A stretch of DNA of 64,000 bases from JABWBD01 sp040768665 (lineage in GTDB: Bacteria; Planctomycetota; Planctomycetia; Pirellulales; Thermoguttaceae), in contig JAXGMN010000015.1 in assembly GCA_040768665.1 (NCBI GenBank), forward strand, positions 218,242 to 282,241, read 5' to 3'. Both the position numbers and the translations under genes were made by a program. The notes below the pieces were generated by a model, which was given only the letters and a program-made list of their open reading frames with translations, did not search any database and had not been told where the DNA came from. Below, piece after piece: positions 27,051 to 35,384 of this stretch; within the stretch, counting starts at the first letter, position 1, and each line of letters opens with the position of its first letter.

Positions 27051-28541
27051 ATGCGTGACCTGTTCGATCGAGTCGAGGCCGTCCGCGCTCGCCAGCAGAA
27101 CCAGCGGCTCTGGCAGGTCCTGTCCGCCGGGTTTGTCTTGGGAGGGGGCCTCGGCTGTCTGCTGGGAATCGCCCGCGTGCTGGGAGTGGAGTCGCTGTCT
27201 GGCACATGGATCGCGGCGACCGTCGTCGCCTGCCCTCTTGCGGGCCTGCTCTACGGACTTGCCTCGCCTCGCCGCTTGCGCGAGGCCGCCGTGGCCATCG
27301 ATCGGCAGTATCAGTTCAAGGATCGGGTGGCCACCGCGCTGAGTTTCCTGGAACAGGCGGCCGCGACACCGATCCACGAACTCCAGCTTGACGACGCTCG
27401 TACTCACGCGGCGGCCGTCGATCCGGCCAGGGTGGCCCCGTACCGGACGCCTCGCGCCTGTGGTTGGGGAATCGCCCTGTCCGCCGTCGCGATCACCGTT
27501 GCGATGCTGTCCGGACCTCAGGAGCAACTGGATGCCGCGGTAGTGACCAACGACGTCGTTCTCGCGCAAGCGGCTCGCGCGGCCGAGGATCTGAAATCGT
27601 TGCAGGAGTTCAACCGGGAGAACCGCGATCCCGAGGTGGAGGAGCTACTGAAGGAACTTGCGGCGAAGATCGAGGAACTCAAGCAGCCCGGCGTCGATCC
27701 CAAAGAAGCGTTGGCGAAGCTTTCGGAGATGGAGGCCGCCCTGCAGGCAAAGCAAGGGCAGCTCGCCGATCCGGGAGCTGAGGCGGCTCTCCGGGAGATC
27801 GGCGAAGCCCTTTCCCTTGCCCCACCGTTCCACGCGGCGGGTGCGGCGATGTCGCAGGGCGAGATGGAGAAGGCCGCCGAGGAACTCGAAAAACTCGATA
27901 TGCCCAAGCTCGACCGCCAGACCGGGCGGGCAGTGACCGAGAAGCTCGAGCAAGCCCGGCAGAACTCTTCCCCCGGGACACAGAGCCGGCTCCAGGAGGC
28001 AACCGGGCAGATCTGCTCCGGCTTGAGCCAGGGCGACCGCAGCCGTTTCAAGGACGGCATGGAGGGACTTGCCGGTGAGTGCCGCAAACAGGGCCGCCGC
28101 AAGAAGCTTGTCGATCTGCTCCGTAGGCAGTGCAACTCGCTCTGCCAGTGCAAGTCGGAGTGCGAAAACGCCTGCAAGAGTGCGGCGGAATCGAAGAAGA
28201 AAGGCGGAAAGAACTGGGGGCTTGCCGCCAGCGGTAATGATCCCGGCGACAAAACCGGCAAACTCAAGTCCGGCGCGGAAATGAAGATCACGGGCATGCA
28301 GTCCGAGGGCGGCGACGTCGATATCGAGACGGTGAGCACCCCGGAACAGCAGCAGGATGCGGTTCGCCAGTACCGCGAGAAAATCGAAGAATACGAGCGG
28401 ATCAGCGAATCGGTCCTCGCCTCGGAGCCGATCCCTCTCGGCCATCGCCAGACCATCCGTCGCTACTTCGAGTTGATCCGCCCGCAAACCGCGGAAACGG
28501 ATGCGGTCTTCCGCGAAGGCGGCGATGCACGAGGGCGCTGA
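27051..28541 (+). CDS. Membrane protein with coiled coil and a Cys cluster
   Basis: A 496-residue protein, start supported by CAGGAG nine bases upstream. Hydrophobic segments lie near 20-43, 50-70 and 140-160. A long charged coiled coil follows (about 175-310). A compact cysteine motif C-x3-C-x-C-x3-C-x3-C sits at about 360-374, followed by a Lys/Gly-rich linker and a helical C-terminus. It resembles planctomycete membrane proteins that travel with MoxR/VWA clusters (DUF4175-like N-terminus), but I cannot name the family with certainty. The Cys cluster may bind metal. It follows the giant TPR gene on the same strand and may share its transcript. Confidence 0.75.
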   Translation: MRDLFDRVEAVRARQQNQRLWQVLSAGFVLGGGLGCLLGIARVLGVESLSGTWIAATVVACPLAGLLYGLASPRRLREAAVAIDRQYQFKDRVATALSFLEQAAATPIHELQLDDARTHAAAVDPARVAPYRTPRACGWGIALSAVAITVAMLSGPQEQLDAAVVTNDVVLAQAARAAEDLKSLQEFNRENRDPEVEELLKELAAKIEELKQPGVDPKEALAKLSEMEAALQAKQGQLADPGAEAALREIGEALSLAPPFHAAGAAMSQGEMEKAAEELEKLDMPKLDRQTGRAVTEKLEQARQNSSPGTQSRLQEATGQICSGLSQGDRSRFKDGMEGLAGECRKQGRRKKLVDLLRRQCNSLCQCKSECENACKSAAESKKKGGKNWGLAASGNDPGDKTGKLKSGAEMKITGMQSEGGDVDIETVSTPEQQQDAVRQYREKIEEYERISESVLASEPIPLGHRQTIRRYFELIRPQTAETDAVFREGGDARGR

Positions 28542-28882
28542 CCGTCAATCGTCTCCGACACCTGCTCGTCGGTAAGACCATCGGAGATTTCCCGAATCCC
28601 ACAGTGTTGCGCGACTCGTGTGCCGCGCAGAGCCGTCTGCACGACGGGTGCGAACGCTCGGGGCGGACCCCTGTGTGCGCCAACGTGTCCGGCAAGCCGC
28701 GACACTGTGTCCGCAGAGGATCGGCGAGGGCAAATACGCGCCGCCATTGGAACGGCAGTTGCATTCCTGAAAAGTCGATCATCATGACAGCGTTCACGGT
28801 TTCCGACGATATCGGAGACCGCGAGGCGCATGGCGTAGGCCTCTTGATCGCTACCTGATTGCAAGACGAAAGGAGAAAGACG
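28542..28882. other. 341-base gap, possible remnant only
   Basis: No convincing gene. One minus-strand frame around 28560-28650 reads LRGTRVAQHCGIREISDGLTDEQVSETID, vaguely like a DUF433 antitoxin core, but it lacks a start, a conserved flank and a toxin partner. Confidence 0.3.
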
Positions 28883-29179
28883 ATGCCTGCTTGGAGTAAG
28901 AAGCGGGAGCGGCAGTATGAACACATCAAGGAAAGCTCACAGGACCGCGGTGTACCCGAGGGGCGGGCAAAACAGATTGCCGCCCGCACCGTAAACAAGA
29001 CGCGCCGCCAGCGCGGCGAAACGCCGAACCGCCGGACGCAAGGCACGGGCAATCCCAATGTGCCGCTGAAGGATCGGTCGAAGCAAGAATTGTACAACAT
29101 GGCCCAGAACCTTGGCATCAAGGGCCGTAGCCGCATGAAGAAGGATGACCTCGTGGCGGCCATCCGGAAAAAACGGTAG
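28883..29179 (+). CDS. Small basic protein with Rho N-terminal/SAP-like C-terminus
   Basis: A 98-residue, strongly basic protein; AAAGGAG eight bases upstream of the ATG at 28883 fixes the start. The first half (MPAWSKKRERQYEHIKES..., AKQIAARTVNKTRR) matches the short proteins often annotated as plasmid stabilisation or DUF-type. The last 40 residues (SKQELYNMAQNLGIKGRSRMKKDDLVAAIRKK) form the Rho_N/SAP helix-extended-helix fold that binds nucleic acid. It is probably a DNA- or RNA-binding accessory protein. It faces topB tail to tail. Confidence 0.8.
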   Translation: MPAWSKKRERQYEHIKESSQDRGVPEGRAKQIAARTVNKTRRQRGETPNRRTQGTGNPNVPLKDRSKQELYNMAQNLGIKGRSRMKKDDLVAAIRKKR

Positions 29180-29227
29180 AAGCGAAGCGGTGGTGAATAA
29201 TCCGGGCTGGGCAGGGCGATCTGGTCC

Positions 29228-31621
29228 TCACTGCGAAAAGTCAAGCCGCACTTCGCCCTCGACCAGCTTCAGCCGGGCCTCGAACCGCCTGCCGGCCTTC
29301 GATCGAAAACCTTTCATTTTCGCCGTCTCTCCCTTGGCCAACAGCGACCTGGCGGTCCGCTCGCTGATCTTCTTGCCGGCGATCGTCTTCCAGATCGTGA
29401 ACGTGCAGCCTTCCGTCCATCCGCTGCAACGGTAGGACTTCTGCTGGTCCCGTACTTCGGCGCCGCAGAGAGGGCACTTCCCAAGGGCCTTCGAAGCAAC
29501 CGGAGTGGAACTGGGCTTCTCGCCGGCCGCCGGGCGTTTCCGCCGTCGCGGGCTGCCGGACGCGGCTGCCTTGCTCCGAGCGGTTCGCTGCTGACCGCTC
29601 GGAACCGGGATCTCGGTCACTTCGCCGCAGTCGGTCAGCGTCAACAACACTCGCTCCGAGTCGGCCAACTCGATGGGCGCCGCAACAGCCCGATGCTGCA
29701 ACAACTGCCTGATCTGGGCGGCATTCAATTCGCGGTCCCTATACGTGGGCCAAAGCACGAACTTGCAGCCCTCTTTCCAGCCGGAGCACCCGTAGCCGCG
29801 TTTCCCCTGGATGACCGGGCGACCACAGCGAGGGCAATCTCCCCAACGGGCTTCGTCGATGCCGTCGATCTCTGCCGAGCGAATGAGCCGGCGGGTGTAT
29901 TCGGCGATTTCGTCCATGAACCGCTCCGGCTGCAGTCGACCCGCCTCGATCTCGCGGAGCCTGGCCTCCCACTGGCCGGTAAGCTCCGGCGACTTCAGAT
30001 CGCGGTGCCGGACGATCGCTATCAAATACCGGCCGAGGTCGGTGGCAAGGAGTTTCTTCTTCTCGCGGCGAATGTATTGGCGCTTCAAGAGCGTCTCGAT
30101 GATCGCCGCCCGCGTGGCCGGCGTGCCCAGCCCCTTCGCTTTGAGAGCTTCCTTCAACTGCTCGTCGTCGACTAGTTTGCCCGTCGTGTCCATCGCGCCC
30201 AGCAGCGTGTTTTCGGTGAAGTGCGGCGGCGGCGCGGTTTCGCCCTGTTTGACAAAGGGCTCATGCGGTCCCGACTCGCCGACGGCAAACGCAGGCAGCG
30301 GCTGCGCCTCGTCCGGCGACTCCTCGTCGCCGCGACCTTCCACGGCGGTCCAGCCCGGCTCAACCACGCGAACGCCCCGTGCACGAAAAGGCACTTCATT
30401 GCTTGCCGCGTCGACCGTCGTCACCTCTTTCACGCAGGGCGGATAAAAGGCCGCGATCAACCGTATTACCACGGCATCAAAAACCTTCTGCTGGGCCGGC
30501 GGCAGGCTTTCCGGCACCGTGCCCGAGGGGAGAATCGCGTGGTGGTCGCTGACCTTGCCGTCGTTGACGATGCGGCTCGTAAACGGCAGAGATCCCAGAT
30601 CCAGGCCGCCGATTTCCCGAGGCCGATAGGGCTCGAGCTGCCGCAAGATCCCGGGGACCTGCGCCCGCATGTCGCTGCCGAGGTAACGCGAGTCGGTCCG
30701 TGGATACGTGATCAGCTTCGCTTCGTAAAGGGACTGAGCGGCCTTGAGCGTGGCGTCGGCCGACAGCCCGAACCGGCGGTTCATCGCGCGCTGCAGCTCG
30801 GTCAGATCGTACAACTGCGGCGGCAGTTCCCGCTGTTCTTTGCGGGCGACCTCGATCACTTTCAGGGGACGGTCCCGGACTTTCGCGAGCAGTTCCTGTG
30901 CGTCGCTCTCGCGAACAAAACGGTCGCCGCGGTGCTTGAAGATCACGTCGCGATAGCGGGTCATGAGCTCCCAGAACGGTTCGGGGCGGAAAGTGCGGAT
31001 CTCGTCGTCGCGCCCGACGATCATCGCCAGCACGGGCGTTTGAACGCGGCCCACGCTCCACAGCAGCCCCCGCGCTCCGTACCGGACCGTGTAGTTTCGC
31101 GTGCCATTGAGCCCGACGATCCAATCGGCCTCGCTCCGGCAGCGCGCGGCGGCGTAGAGCCGATCGTAATCGCTGCCGGGCCGCATCCGCCGCATCGCCT
31201 CGCGAATGGTCGCCGGGGTCAGCGAACTGAGCCACAGCCGCCGGAACGGCTTCCGCTCGCAGCCCGCCATCGCGACGATATAGCGGAAAATCAGCTCGCC
31301 CTCGCGGCCGGCGTCGGTCGCACAGATGATTTCCTCGGCGCCGCGGAACAGCCGCTTGATCGTACTGAATTGCCGGCGCGACGCTCCATCCCCGGTCAGT
31401 CGCAACTCGAACCGTTCCGGAATAAAGGGGAGCACGTCGAGCGACCACCGCTTCAGGGCCGGGTCGTAGTCCTCCGGTTCCTTCAGCTCCACCAGGTGCC
31501 CGAAGGCCCAGGTAACCTGGTAGCCGTTGCCTTCCAGATAACCGTCATGCCTGGTGCGGGCCCCGACGACGGCCGCGATCTCCCGGGCGACGGACGGCTT
31601 CTCAGCGAGAATGACTTTCAC
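29228..31621 (-). CDS. topB: DNA topoisomerase III (type IA)
   Basis: A type IA topoisomerase that passes single strands through a transient break and resolves recombination and replication intermediates. About 797 residues. The Toprim domain starts at once with ILAEKPSVAREIA, and its acidic triad is in ATDAGREGELIFR. GRVQTPVLAMI and the active-site tyrosine in LITYPRTDSRYL follow. Two C-terminal zinc-ribbon units (CPRCGRPVIQGKRGYGCSGW and CPLCGAEVRDQQKSYRCSGW) end the protein. The GTG at 31621 is chosen because family proteins start at this K-V-I-L-A-E-K-P; upstream in-frame residues look non-homologous. The start overlaps the small membrane protein gene by 20 bases. Confidence 0.95.
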   Translation of the reverse strand: MKVILAEKPSVAREIAAVVGARTRHDGYLEGNGYQVTWAFGHLVELKEPEDYDPALKRWSLDVLPFIPERFELRLTGDGASRRQFSTIKRLFRGAEEIICATDAGREGELIFRYIVAMAGCERKPFRRLWLSSLTPATIREAMRRMRPGSDYDRLYAAARCRSEADWIVGLNGTRNYTVRYGARGLLWSVGRVQTPVLAMIVGRDDEIRTFRPEPFWELMTRYRDVIFKHRGDRFVRESDAQELLAKVRDRPLKVIEVARKEQRELPPQLYDLTELQRAMNRRFGLSADATLKAAQSLYEAKLITYPRTDSRYLGSDMRAQVPGILRQLEPYRPREIGGLDLGSLPFTSRIVNDGKVSDHHAILPSGTVPESLPPAQQKVFDAVVIRLIAAFYPPCVKEVTTVDAASNEVPFRARGVRVVEPGWTAVEGRGDEESPDEAQPLPAFAVGESGPHEPFVKQGETAPPPHFTENTLLGAMDTTGKLVDDEQLKEALKAKGLGTPATRAAIIETLLKRQYIRREKKKLLATDLGRYLIAIVRHRDLKSPELTGQWEARLREIEAGRLQPERFMDEIAEYTRRLIRSAEIDGIDEARWGDCPRCGRPVIQGKRGYGCSGWKEGCKFVLWPTYRDRELNAAQIRQLLQHRAVAAPIELADSERVLLTLTDCGEVTEIPVPSGQQRTARSKAAASGSPRRRKRPAAGEKPSSTPVASKALGKCPLCGAEVRDQQKSYRCSGWTEGCTFTIWKTIAGKKISERTARSLLAKGETAKMKGFRSKAGRRFEARLKLVEGEVRLDFSQ

Positions 31622-31946
31622 GGCCGCTTTCTTCTGCTTGCGCTTTGAATGCCTTGCGATCCCGCTGTCGCAGGAGCAGAAGGACGATCGCCAGACCAAC
31701 GAGGTTCGATGCCTTCCACATGAGCATCCACCAGGGTTTGTACCAGCCGCCGGTCCGGATCTCAACCCAATCCGAGAGGCCGAACGTCGCGAACAGAGCT
31801 GCCAGTGCGAGCATGAGGCCGGCTTCCTGTCGCTTCCGCCAGAGCACGATCAGCACACCGGCGGCAATCGCCAGCCAGAGCATCCCCTCGCAAATATTGA
31901 AAATAGCGAAAACGCGCTGTGCGGTGGATTCCGTCATTGGCCGCAT
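31602..31946 (-). CDS. Small multi-helix membrane protein
   Basis: 114 residues (105-111 if a later start is used; neither ATG has a clear ribosome site). Three hydrophobic helices: MLWLAIAAGVLIVLW, GLMLALAALFATFGLS and ASNLVGLAIVLLLL. The tail is short and basic. The motif YKPWWMLMWKASN lies between helices 2 and 3. The family is unknown. It overlaps the start of topB by 20 bases, so it is translated from the same message. Confidence 0.6.
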   Translation of the reverse strand: MRPMTESTAQRVFAIFNICEGMLWLAIAAGVLIVLWRKRQEAGLMLALAALFATFGLSDWVEIRTGGWYKPWWMLMWKASNLVGLAIVLLLLRQRDRKAFKAQAEESGRESHSR

Positions 31947-31948
31947 GT

Positions 31949-32206
31949 CTACGTCGACCGTCGCTGCAAATCCTCGATCTGCGTGACGTGCAGCAAATCC
32001 ACAGTGGTGGATCGCTCGATGTTTGGATACTCATTCTGGGAATCGCCGTTTTCGCCGGCCTCGAGAATGCCCACAACCACCGAATGGCGTGTCACCATAA
32101 TCATCTCGGGATGGCGGATATCGAAGGTTGTGCCATCCGAAACCCGTAGACGGAAAGGCCGAAACGGAGCTGCTCGCAAAGCGTCGATAAGCTCATCGCG
32201 TCGCAT
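31949..32206 (-). CDS. Conserved small protein of unknown function
   Basis: 85 residues with an excellent ribosome site (AGGAGG, seven bases before ATG 32206). It begins MRRDELIDALRAAPFRPFRL and has a small beta-strand core (VSDGTTFDIRHPEMIMV). The pattern of opening helix, APFRPF, DGTTFDIRHPE is familiar from planctomycete and cyanobacterial proteins of unknown function. No signal peptide or membrane segment. It ends two bases before the small membrane-protein gene begins. Confidence 0.75.
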   Translation of the reverse strand: MRRDELIDALRAAPFRPFRLRVSDGTTFDIRHPEMIMVTRHSVVVGILEAGENGDSQNEYPNIERSTTVDLLHVTQIEDLQRRST

Positions 32207-32246
32207 GGAACGTCCTCCTGAAGGCCATTTTAGCGTCTTTCCGGGG

Positions 32247-32438
32247 TCAAAACATGGTGTAGATGAATGGCGCCGCACCGGTTCCCGCGAAGAGGGCAAG
32301 CACCCCGACCAAGCCCAGCACGATAAGAATCGGCAATAACCACCACTTCTTGTTCTCGCGGAGAAAGAGGAGAAACTGCCGCGGCAGCGAAAGGGGCTTC
32401 TCTTGGGCAGCCTGTTCAAACTCGTTCGGCTGAGACAT
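32247..32438 (-). CDS. DUF5989-type small membrane protein
   Basis: 63 residues with one transmembrane helix preceded by the signature FLRENKKWWLLPILIVL, as in the DUF5989 proteins found next to SxtJ and a carbamoyltransferase in polysaccharide loci. ATG 32438 is chosen because AGGAGG lies nine bases upstream of it; the earlier ATG at 32447 abuts that site. Function unknown; its consistent partnership suggests a helper for the carbamoyltransferase. Confidence 0.82.
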   Translation of the reverse strand: MSQPNEFEQAAQEKPLSLPRQFLLFLRENKKWWLLPILIVLGLVGVLALFAGTGAAPFIYTMF

Positions 32439-32492
32439 CCGAGCCATCCTCCTGAGCTAAAATCCCCCTTGCCCGACCCCCACCTTCCTATT

Positions 32493-32900
32493 TCACCATT
32501 GCCGCAGGTAGCTTGCGGGCCCCTGGGGCTGCTTCTTGGGTTGCCAATACGTGGCCGCTTCCCGCCGAAGCGTCCGGTCGAGCGGATCGTGCCCAAGCCG
32601 CCGCATGACCAGACCGATCGGCGCGACCACTCCGAAATAGATGAACAGGAGGGCCAACTCACCGAGGACGATTCCGATCGGGATTGCCACGAGGCTTAAG
32701 CCAATGAAAAGCGGTGCGAGGCTCCGCGGCCAGACGAAACCCAGCAAGGCCAGCATGGCGCCAACGACTGCCAGTCCGGCGACGATCGGCAGCCCGCCGC
32801 CCCAGAGCCAGCCCACTGCCGGCAGGGCGGCCAGGGCGATCAGCCCGAACTGCCGAAGTTGGCGAATCGTGGGGTTCCAGTGGATCTCAACGAGTTTCAC
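32493..32900 (-). CDS. SxtJ-like membrane protein
   Basis: 135 residues with at least three hydrophobic stretches (LIALAALPAVGWLW, VGAMLALLGFVWP, and a longer one ending LLFIYFGVVAPIGLVMRRLG). The opening WNPTIRQLRQFG and the ending RREAATYWQPK are typical of SxtJ, named after the saxitoxin cluster but widespread beside NodU/CmcH carbamoyltransferases. The GTG at 32900 begins two bases after the carbamoyltransferase stop, so translation is coupled. Confidence 0.85.
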   Translation of the reverse strand: MKLVEIHWNPTIRQLRQFGLIALAALPAVGWLWGGGLPIVAGLAVVGAMLALLGFVWPRSLAPLFIGLSLVAIPIGIVLGELALLFIYFGVVAPIGLVMRRLGHDPLDRTLRREAATYWQPKKQPQGPASYLRQW

Positions 32901-32902
32901 GA

Positions 32903-34744
32903 CTAATCCAGTGCGAATTGGGCCAGGTGCCGGTCGCGGGATTCCTGGTTGACCGGTTGCGGCTGCCGTTGTTTCCATAGAATATGACGGCCGAGGACGA
33001 GCACGTCCATATCGGTCATCAGGAAACCGCGGTAGGCGTCTTCCGGCGTGCAGACGATCGGCTCGCCCCGGACATTGAAGCTCGTGTTGATCAAGACGGG
33101 GCATCCGGTCTGCTCGTAGAACCGCGTGATCAGCCTGTGCAGCAGGGGGTGGCGCTCGCGATCGGCCGTTTGCACCCGTGCCGAGTAGTCGACGTGCGTG
33201 ACCGCCGGAATCGACGAACGGCGATGGCGGAGCTTCTCAATTCCAAAGGCCGCCTGCCCCTCGGGCGTGATCGGAGTGCGGTGCTCTTCGCGAACCGGTG
33301 CAACCAGCAGCATGTAAGGGCTGTCCTGACCGGGCCGCATTTCGAACCAGCGGTCGACGTGCTCCCGCAGCACGACCGGCGCAAACGGCCGGAACGACTC
33401 GCGAAACTTGATCTTGAGGTTCATCAGCGACTGCATCTTCTCGATCCGCGGGTCGCCCAGGATGCTGCGAGCGCCCAGGGCGCGGGGGCCGTATTCCATG
33501 CGGCCCTGAAACCAGCCGACCACGTTTCCGCCGGCGATCTGCGAAGCGACCTCTCGACAGAGATCGTCGTCGTCCGTCGCCGTGGTGAACACCGCACCGT
33601 GCCGGCAGAGCATCCGAAAAATCTCGTCGTCGGAAAACGCGGGACCCAGCAGCGAGCCGTTTTGCCGGTCGATGCCGGCCGGGCGCCGCGGTTTTTCCAG
33701 GAGCTGGTGCCAGACGAACAGGGCTGCGCCCAGCGCCCCGCCCGCGTCGCCGGCGGCCGGCTGGATCCAGAGATCTTCAAAACGGCCCTCGCGGAGAATG
33801 CGGCCGTTGCCGACGCAATTCAGGGCGACCCCACCGGCCAGGACGAGGTTTTTCAGCCGGGTCTCGCGGTGGATGTGCCGCGCTAGCCGAAGCATGACCT
33901 CCTCGGTCACTGCCTGAACCGACGCGGCCAGGTCCATCTCGCGCTGCTTGACCTCCGACTCGGGCCTCCGCGGCGGGCCACCGAAGAGCTCATCGAACCT
34001 GCGGGAGGTCATCGTGAGCCCCTGGCAGTAGTTGAAGTAGCGCATGTCCATCCGGAAAGAACCGTCTTCCTTCAGGTCGAGGAGCTTCTCGAGGATGACG
34101 TCCTTGTAGATCGGCCGGCCGTAGGGAGCGAGCCCCATCACCTTGTACTCCCCGCTGTTGACCCGAAAGCCCGTGTAGTAGGTGAAGGCCGAGTAAAGCA
34201 GGCCCAGCGAATGGGGAAAACGGATCTCGTGCGATAGCTCGATGCGATTGCCGCGGCCGCTGCCATAGCAGGTTGTCGACCATTCGCCGACGCCGTCGAG
34301 CGTGAGAATGGCGGCTTCGTCGAACGGCGAGGGGAAGAACGCGCTGGCGGCATGCGACTCGTGGTGGTCGGTAAAGACGACGTTGCCGCGGTAACGGCCG
34401 CGAAGCCCGGCACGGATCTCGCGTGGCAAGTGCAATTTCTGCTTGAGCCACAGGGGCATGGCCTGGCGAAACGATCGGTAGCCCGCTGGGGCGAAAGCGA
34501 GATACGTCTCGATGAGCCGTTCGAATTTCGTGATCGGCTTGTCATAGAAGGCGACATAGTCGAGGCGTTCCGGTGCGATCCCGGCCTCGCTCAAACAGTA
34601 GTCGATCGCCTGTTGAGGGAAGCCGTGGTCGTGTTTCTTGCGGGTGAAGCGTTCCTCCTGGGCGGCGGCGACGATCTCTCCGTCGACGACCAGCGCGGCG
34701 GCCGAGTCGTGGTAGAACGCCGAAATTCCGAGGATTGCGGTCAT
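32903..34744 (-). CDS. NodU/CmcH-family O-carbamoyltransferase
   Basis: 613 residues. It transfers a carbamoyl group from carbamoyl phosphate, through carbamoyl-AMP, to a hydroxyl of a sugar or other acceptor. Visible landmarks: LGISAFYHDSAAALV with His12, the metal-binding DHHESHAASAFF near 120, the nucleotide-binding block LVLAGGVALNCVGNGR, EYGPRALGARSILGDPR, and the C-terminal domain LINTSFNVRGEPIVCTPEDA. It is followed by the SxtJ-like and DUF5989 genes, the usual trio. No glycosyltransferases or other polysaccharide genes are nearby, so the acceptor is unknown. Confidence 0.93.
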   Translation of the reverse strand: MTAILGISAFYHDSAAALVVDGEIVAAAQEERFTRKKHDHGFPQQAIDYCLSEAGIAPERLDYVAFYDKPITKFERLIETYLAFAPAGYRSFRQAMPLWLKQKLHLPREIRAGLRGRYRGNVVFTDHHESHAASAFFPSPFDEAAILTLDGVGEWSTTCYGSGRGNRIELSHEIRFPHSLGLLYSAFTYYTGFRVNSGEYKVMGLAPYGRPIYKDVILEKLLDLKEDGSFRMDMRYFNYCQGLTMTSRRFDELFGGPPRRPESEVKQREMDLAASVQAVTEEVMLRLARHIHRETRLKNLVLAGGVALNCVGNGRILREGRFEDLWIQPAAGDAGGALGAALFVWHQLLEKPRRPAGIDRQNGSLLGPAFSDDEIFRMLCRHGAVFTTATDDDDLCREVASQIAGGNVVGWFQGRMEYGPRALGARSILGDPRIEKMQSLMNLKIKFRESFRPFAPVVLREHVDRWFEMRPGQDSPYMLLVAPVREEHRTPITPEGQAAFGIEKLRHRRSSIPAVTHVDYSARVQTADRERHPLLHRLITRFYEQTGCPVLINTSFNVRGEPIVCTPEDAYRGFLMTDMDVLVLGRHILWKQRQPQPVNQESRDRHLAQFALD

Positions 34745-34770
34745 GGCCGTGCGTCACCGTCGCTTGAGGG

Positions 34771-35019
34771 CTATGGCGGATCCCATCCTCCCGGATGCCA
34801 CGGATGGCAGCGGCAGATGCGAAGCGTCCCCCGCCAAGCACCCCGCACGGCACCGTATTTCTCGACGGCTTCGATGAAGTACGTGCTGCACGTCGGCTGG
34901 AATCGGCACTGCCGTCCGAAGATCGGGCTCAAGAAGAACTTGTAGAGCCGCACGACTGCGATCAACAGCCAGGCGGGCGTCCGAGCCGCGACCCTCCAGC
35001 ATTGTCGGAAAGTCATCAT
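34771..35019 (-). CDS. yidD: Membrane protein insertion efficiency factor YidD
   Basis: 82 residues of the YidD family, which assists YidC-mediated insertion of inner-membrane proteins. An N-terminal amphipathic or hydrophobic helix (AWLLIAVVRLYKFFLSP) is followed by the conserved block C-R-F-x-P-T-C-S-x-Y...EAVEKYGAVRGAWRGTLRICRCHPW..GGWDPP. Its ATG overlaps the rnpA stop by four bases (ATGA), the normal rnpA-yidD coupling. Confidence 0.95.
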   Translation of the reverse strand: MMTFRQCWRVAARTPAWLLIAVVRLYKFFLSPIFGRQCRFQPTCSTYFIEAVEKYGAVRGAWRGTLRICRCHPWHPGGWDPP

Positions 35020-35378
35020 TGCCGTTCTCTCGTAAGCTTGGCGGCGGCGCGGCGTGCCACGGGGGGCAGCGACTCCATCAAGCCTTCCAGGCTCGGTTCC
35101 GCTGCCTGCCGCGGAATCACCACCAGATCGACTCCCCGCGGCAACCGCTGGCGAGACAGCCGAAATGCCTCGCGCAACAGACGCTTCCACCGGTTGCGGA
35201 CCACCGCCGGGCCGACCTTTCGCGACACCGACAGTCCGAGTCGCGGGTGCGGCAAGTCGTTGGGGTAGGCGAACACCAACACCCGATGATCGGACGCCGT
35301 AGCACGGCGCTCGTAAGCGCGGCGGAATTCGCGGCTCTTGCGGATTCGATATTCAGGGCGAAACCGTTGATCGCTCAC
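35016..35378 (-). CDS. rnpA: Ribonuclease P protein component
   Basis: 120 residues. It binds the RNase P RNA and helps it recognise pre-tRNA leaders. The family signature is present: RLGLSVSRKVGPAVVRNRWKRLLREAFR with the R-N-R block, plus FRPEYRIRKSREFRRAYE near the N-terminus. It overlaps yidD by four bases and is only six bases downstream of a DnaJ-family gene. The customary rpmH is absent immediately upstream. Confidence 0.95.
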   Translation of the reverse strand: MSDQRFRPEYRIRKSREFRRAYERRATASDHRVLVFAYPNDLPHPRLGLSVSRKVGPAVVRNRWKRLLREAFRLSRQRLPRGVDLVVIPRQAAEPSLEGLMESLPPVARRAAAKLTRERQ

Positions 35379-35384
35379 GAGCCT

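Noticed and set aside
28560..28660. DUF433-like string LRGTRVAQHCGIREISDGLTDEQVSETID on the minus strand
   Set aside because: No start, no partner gene, flanking sequence not matching; kept only as a weak remnant.
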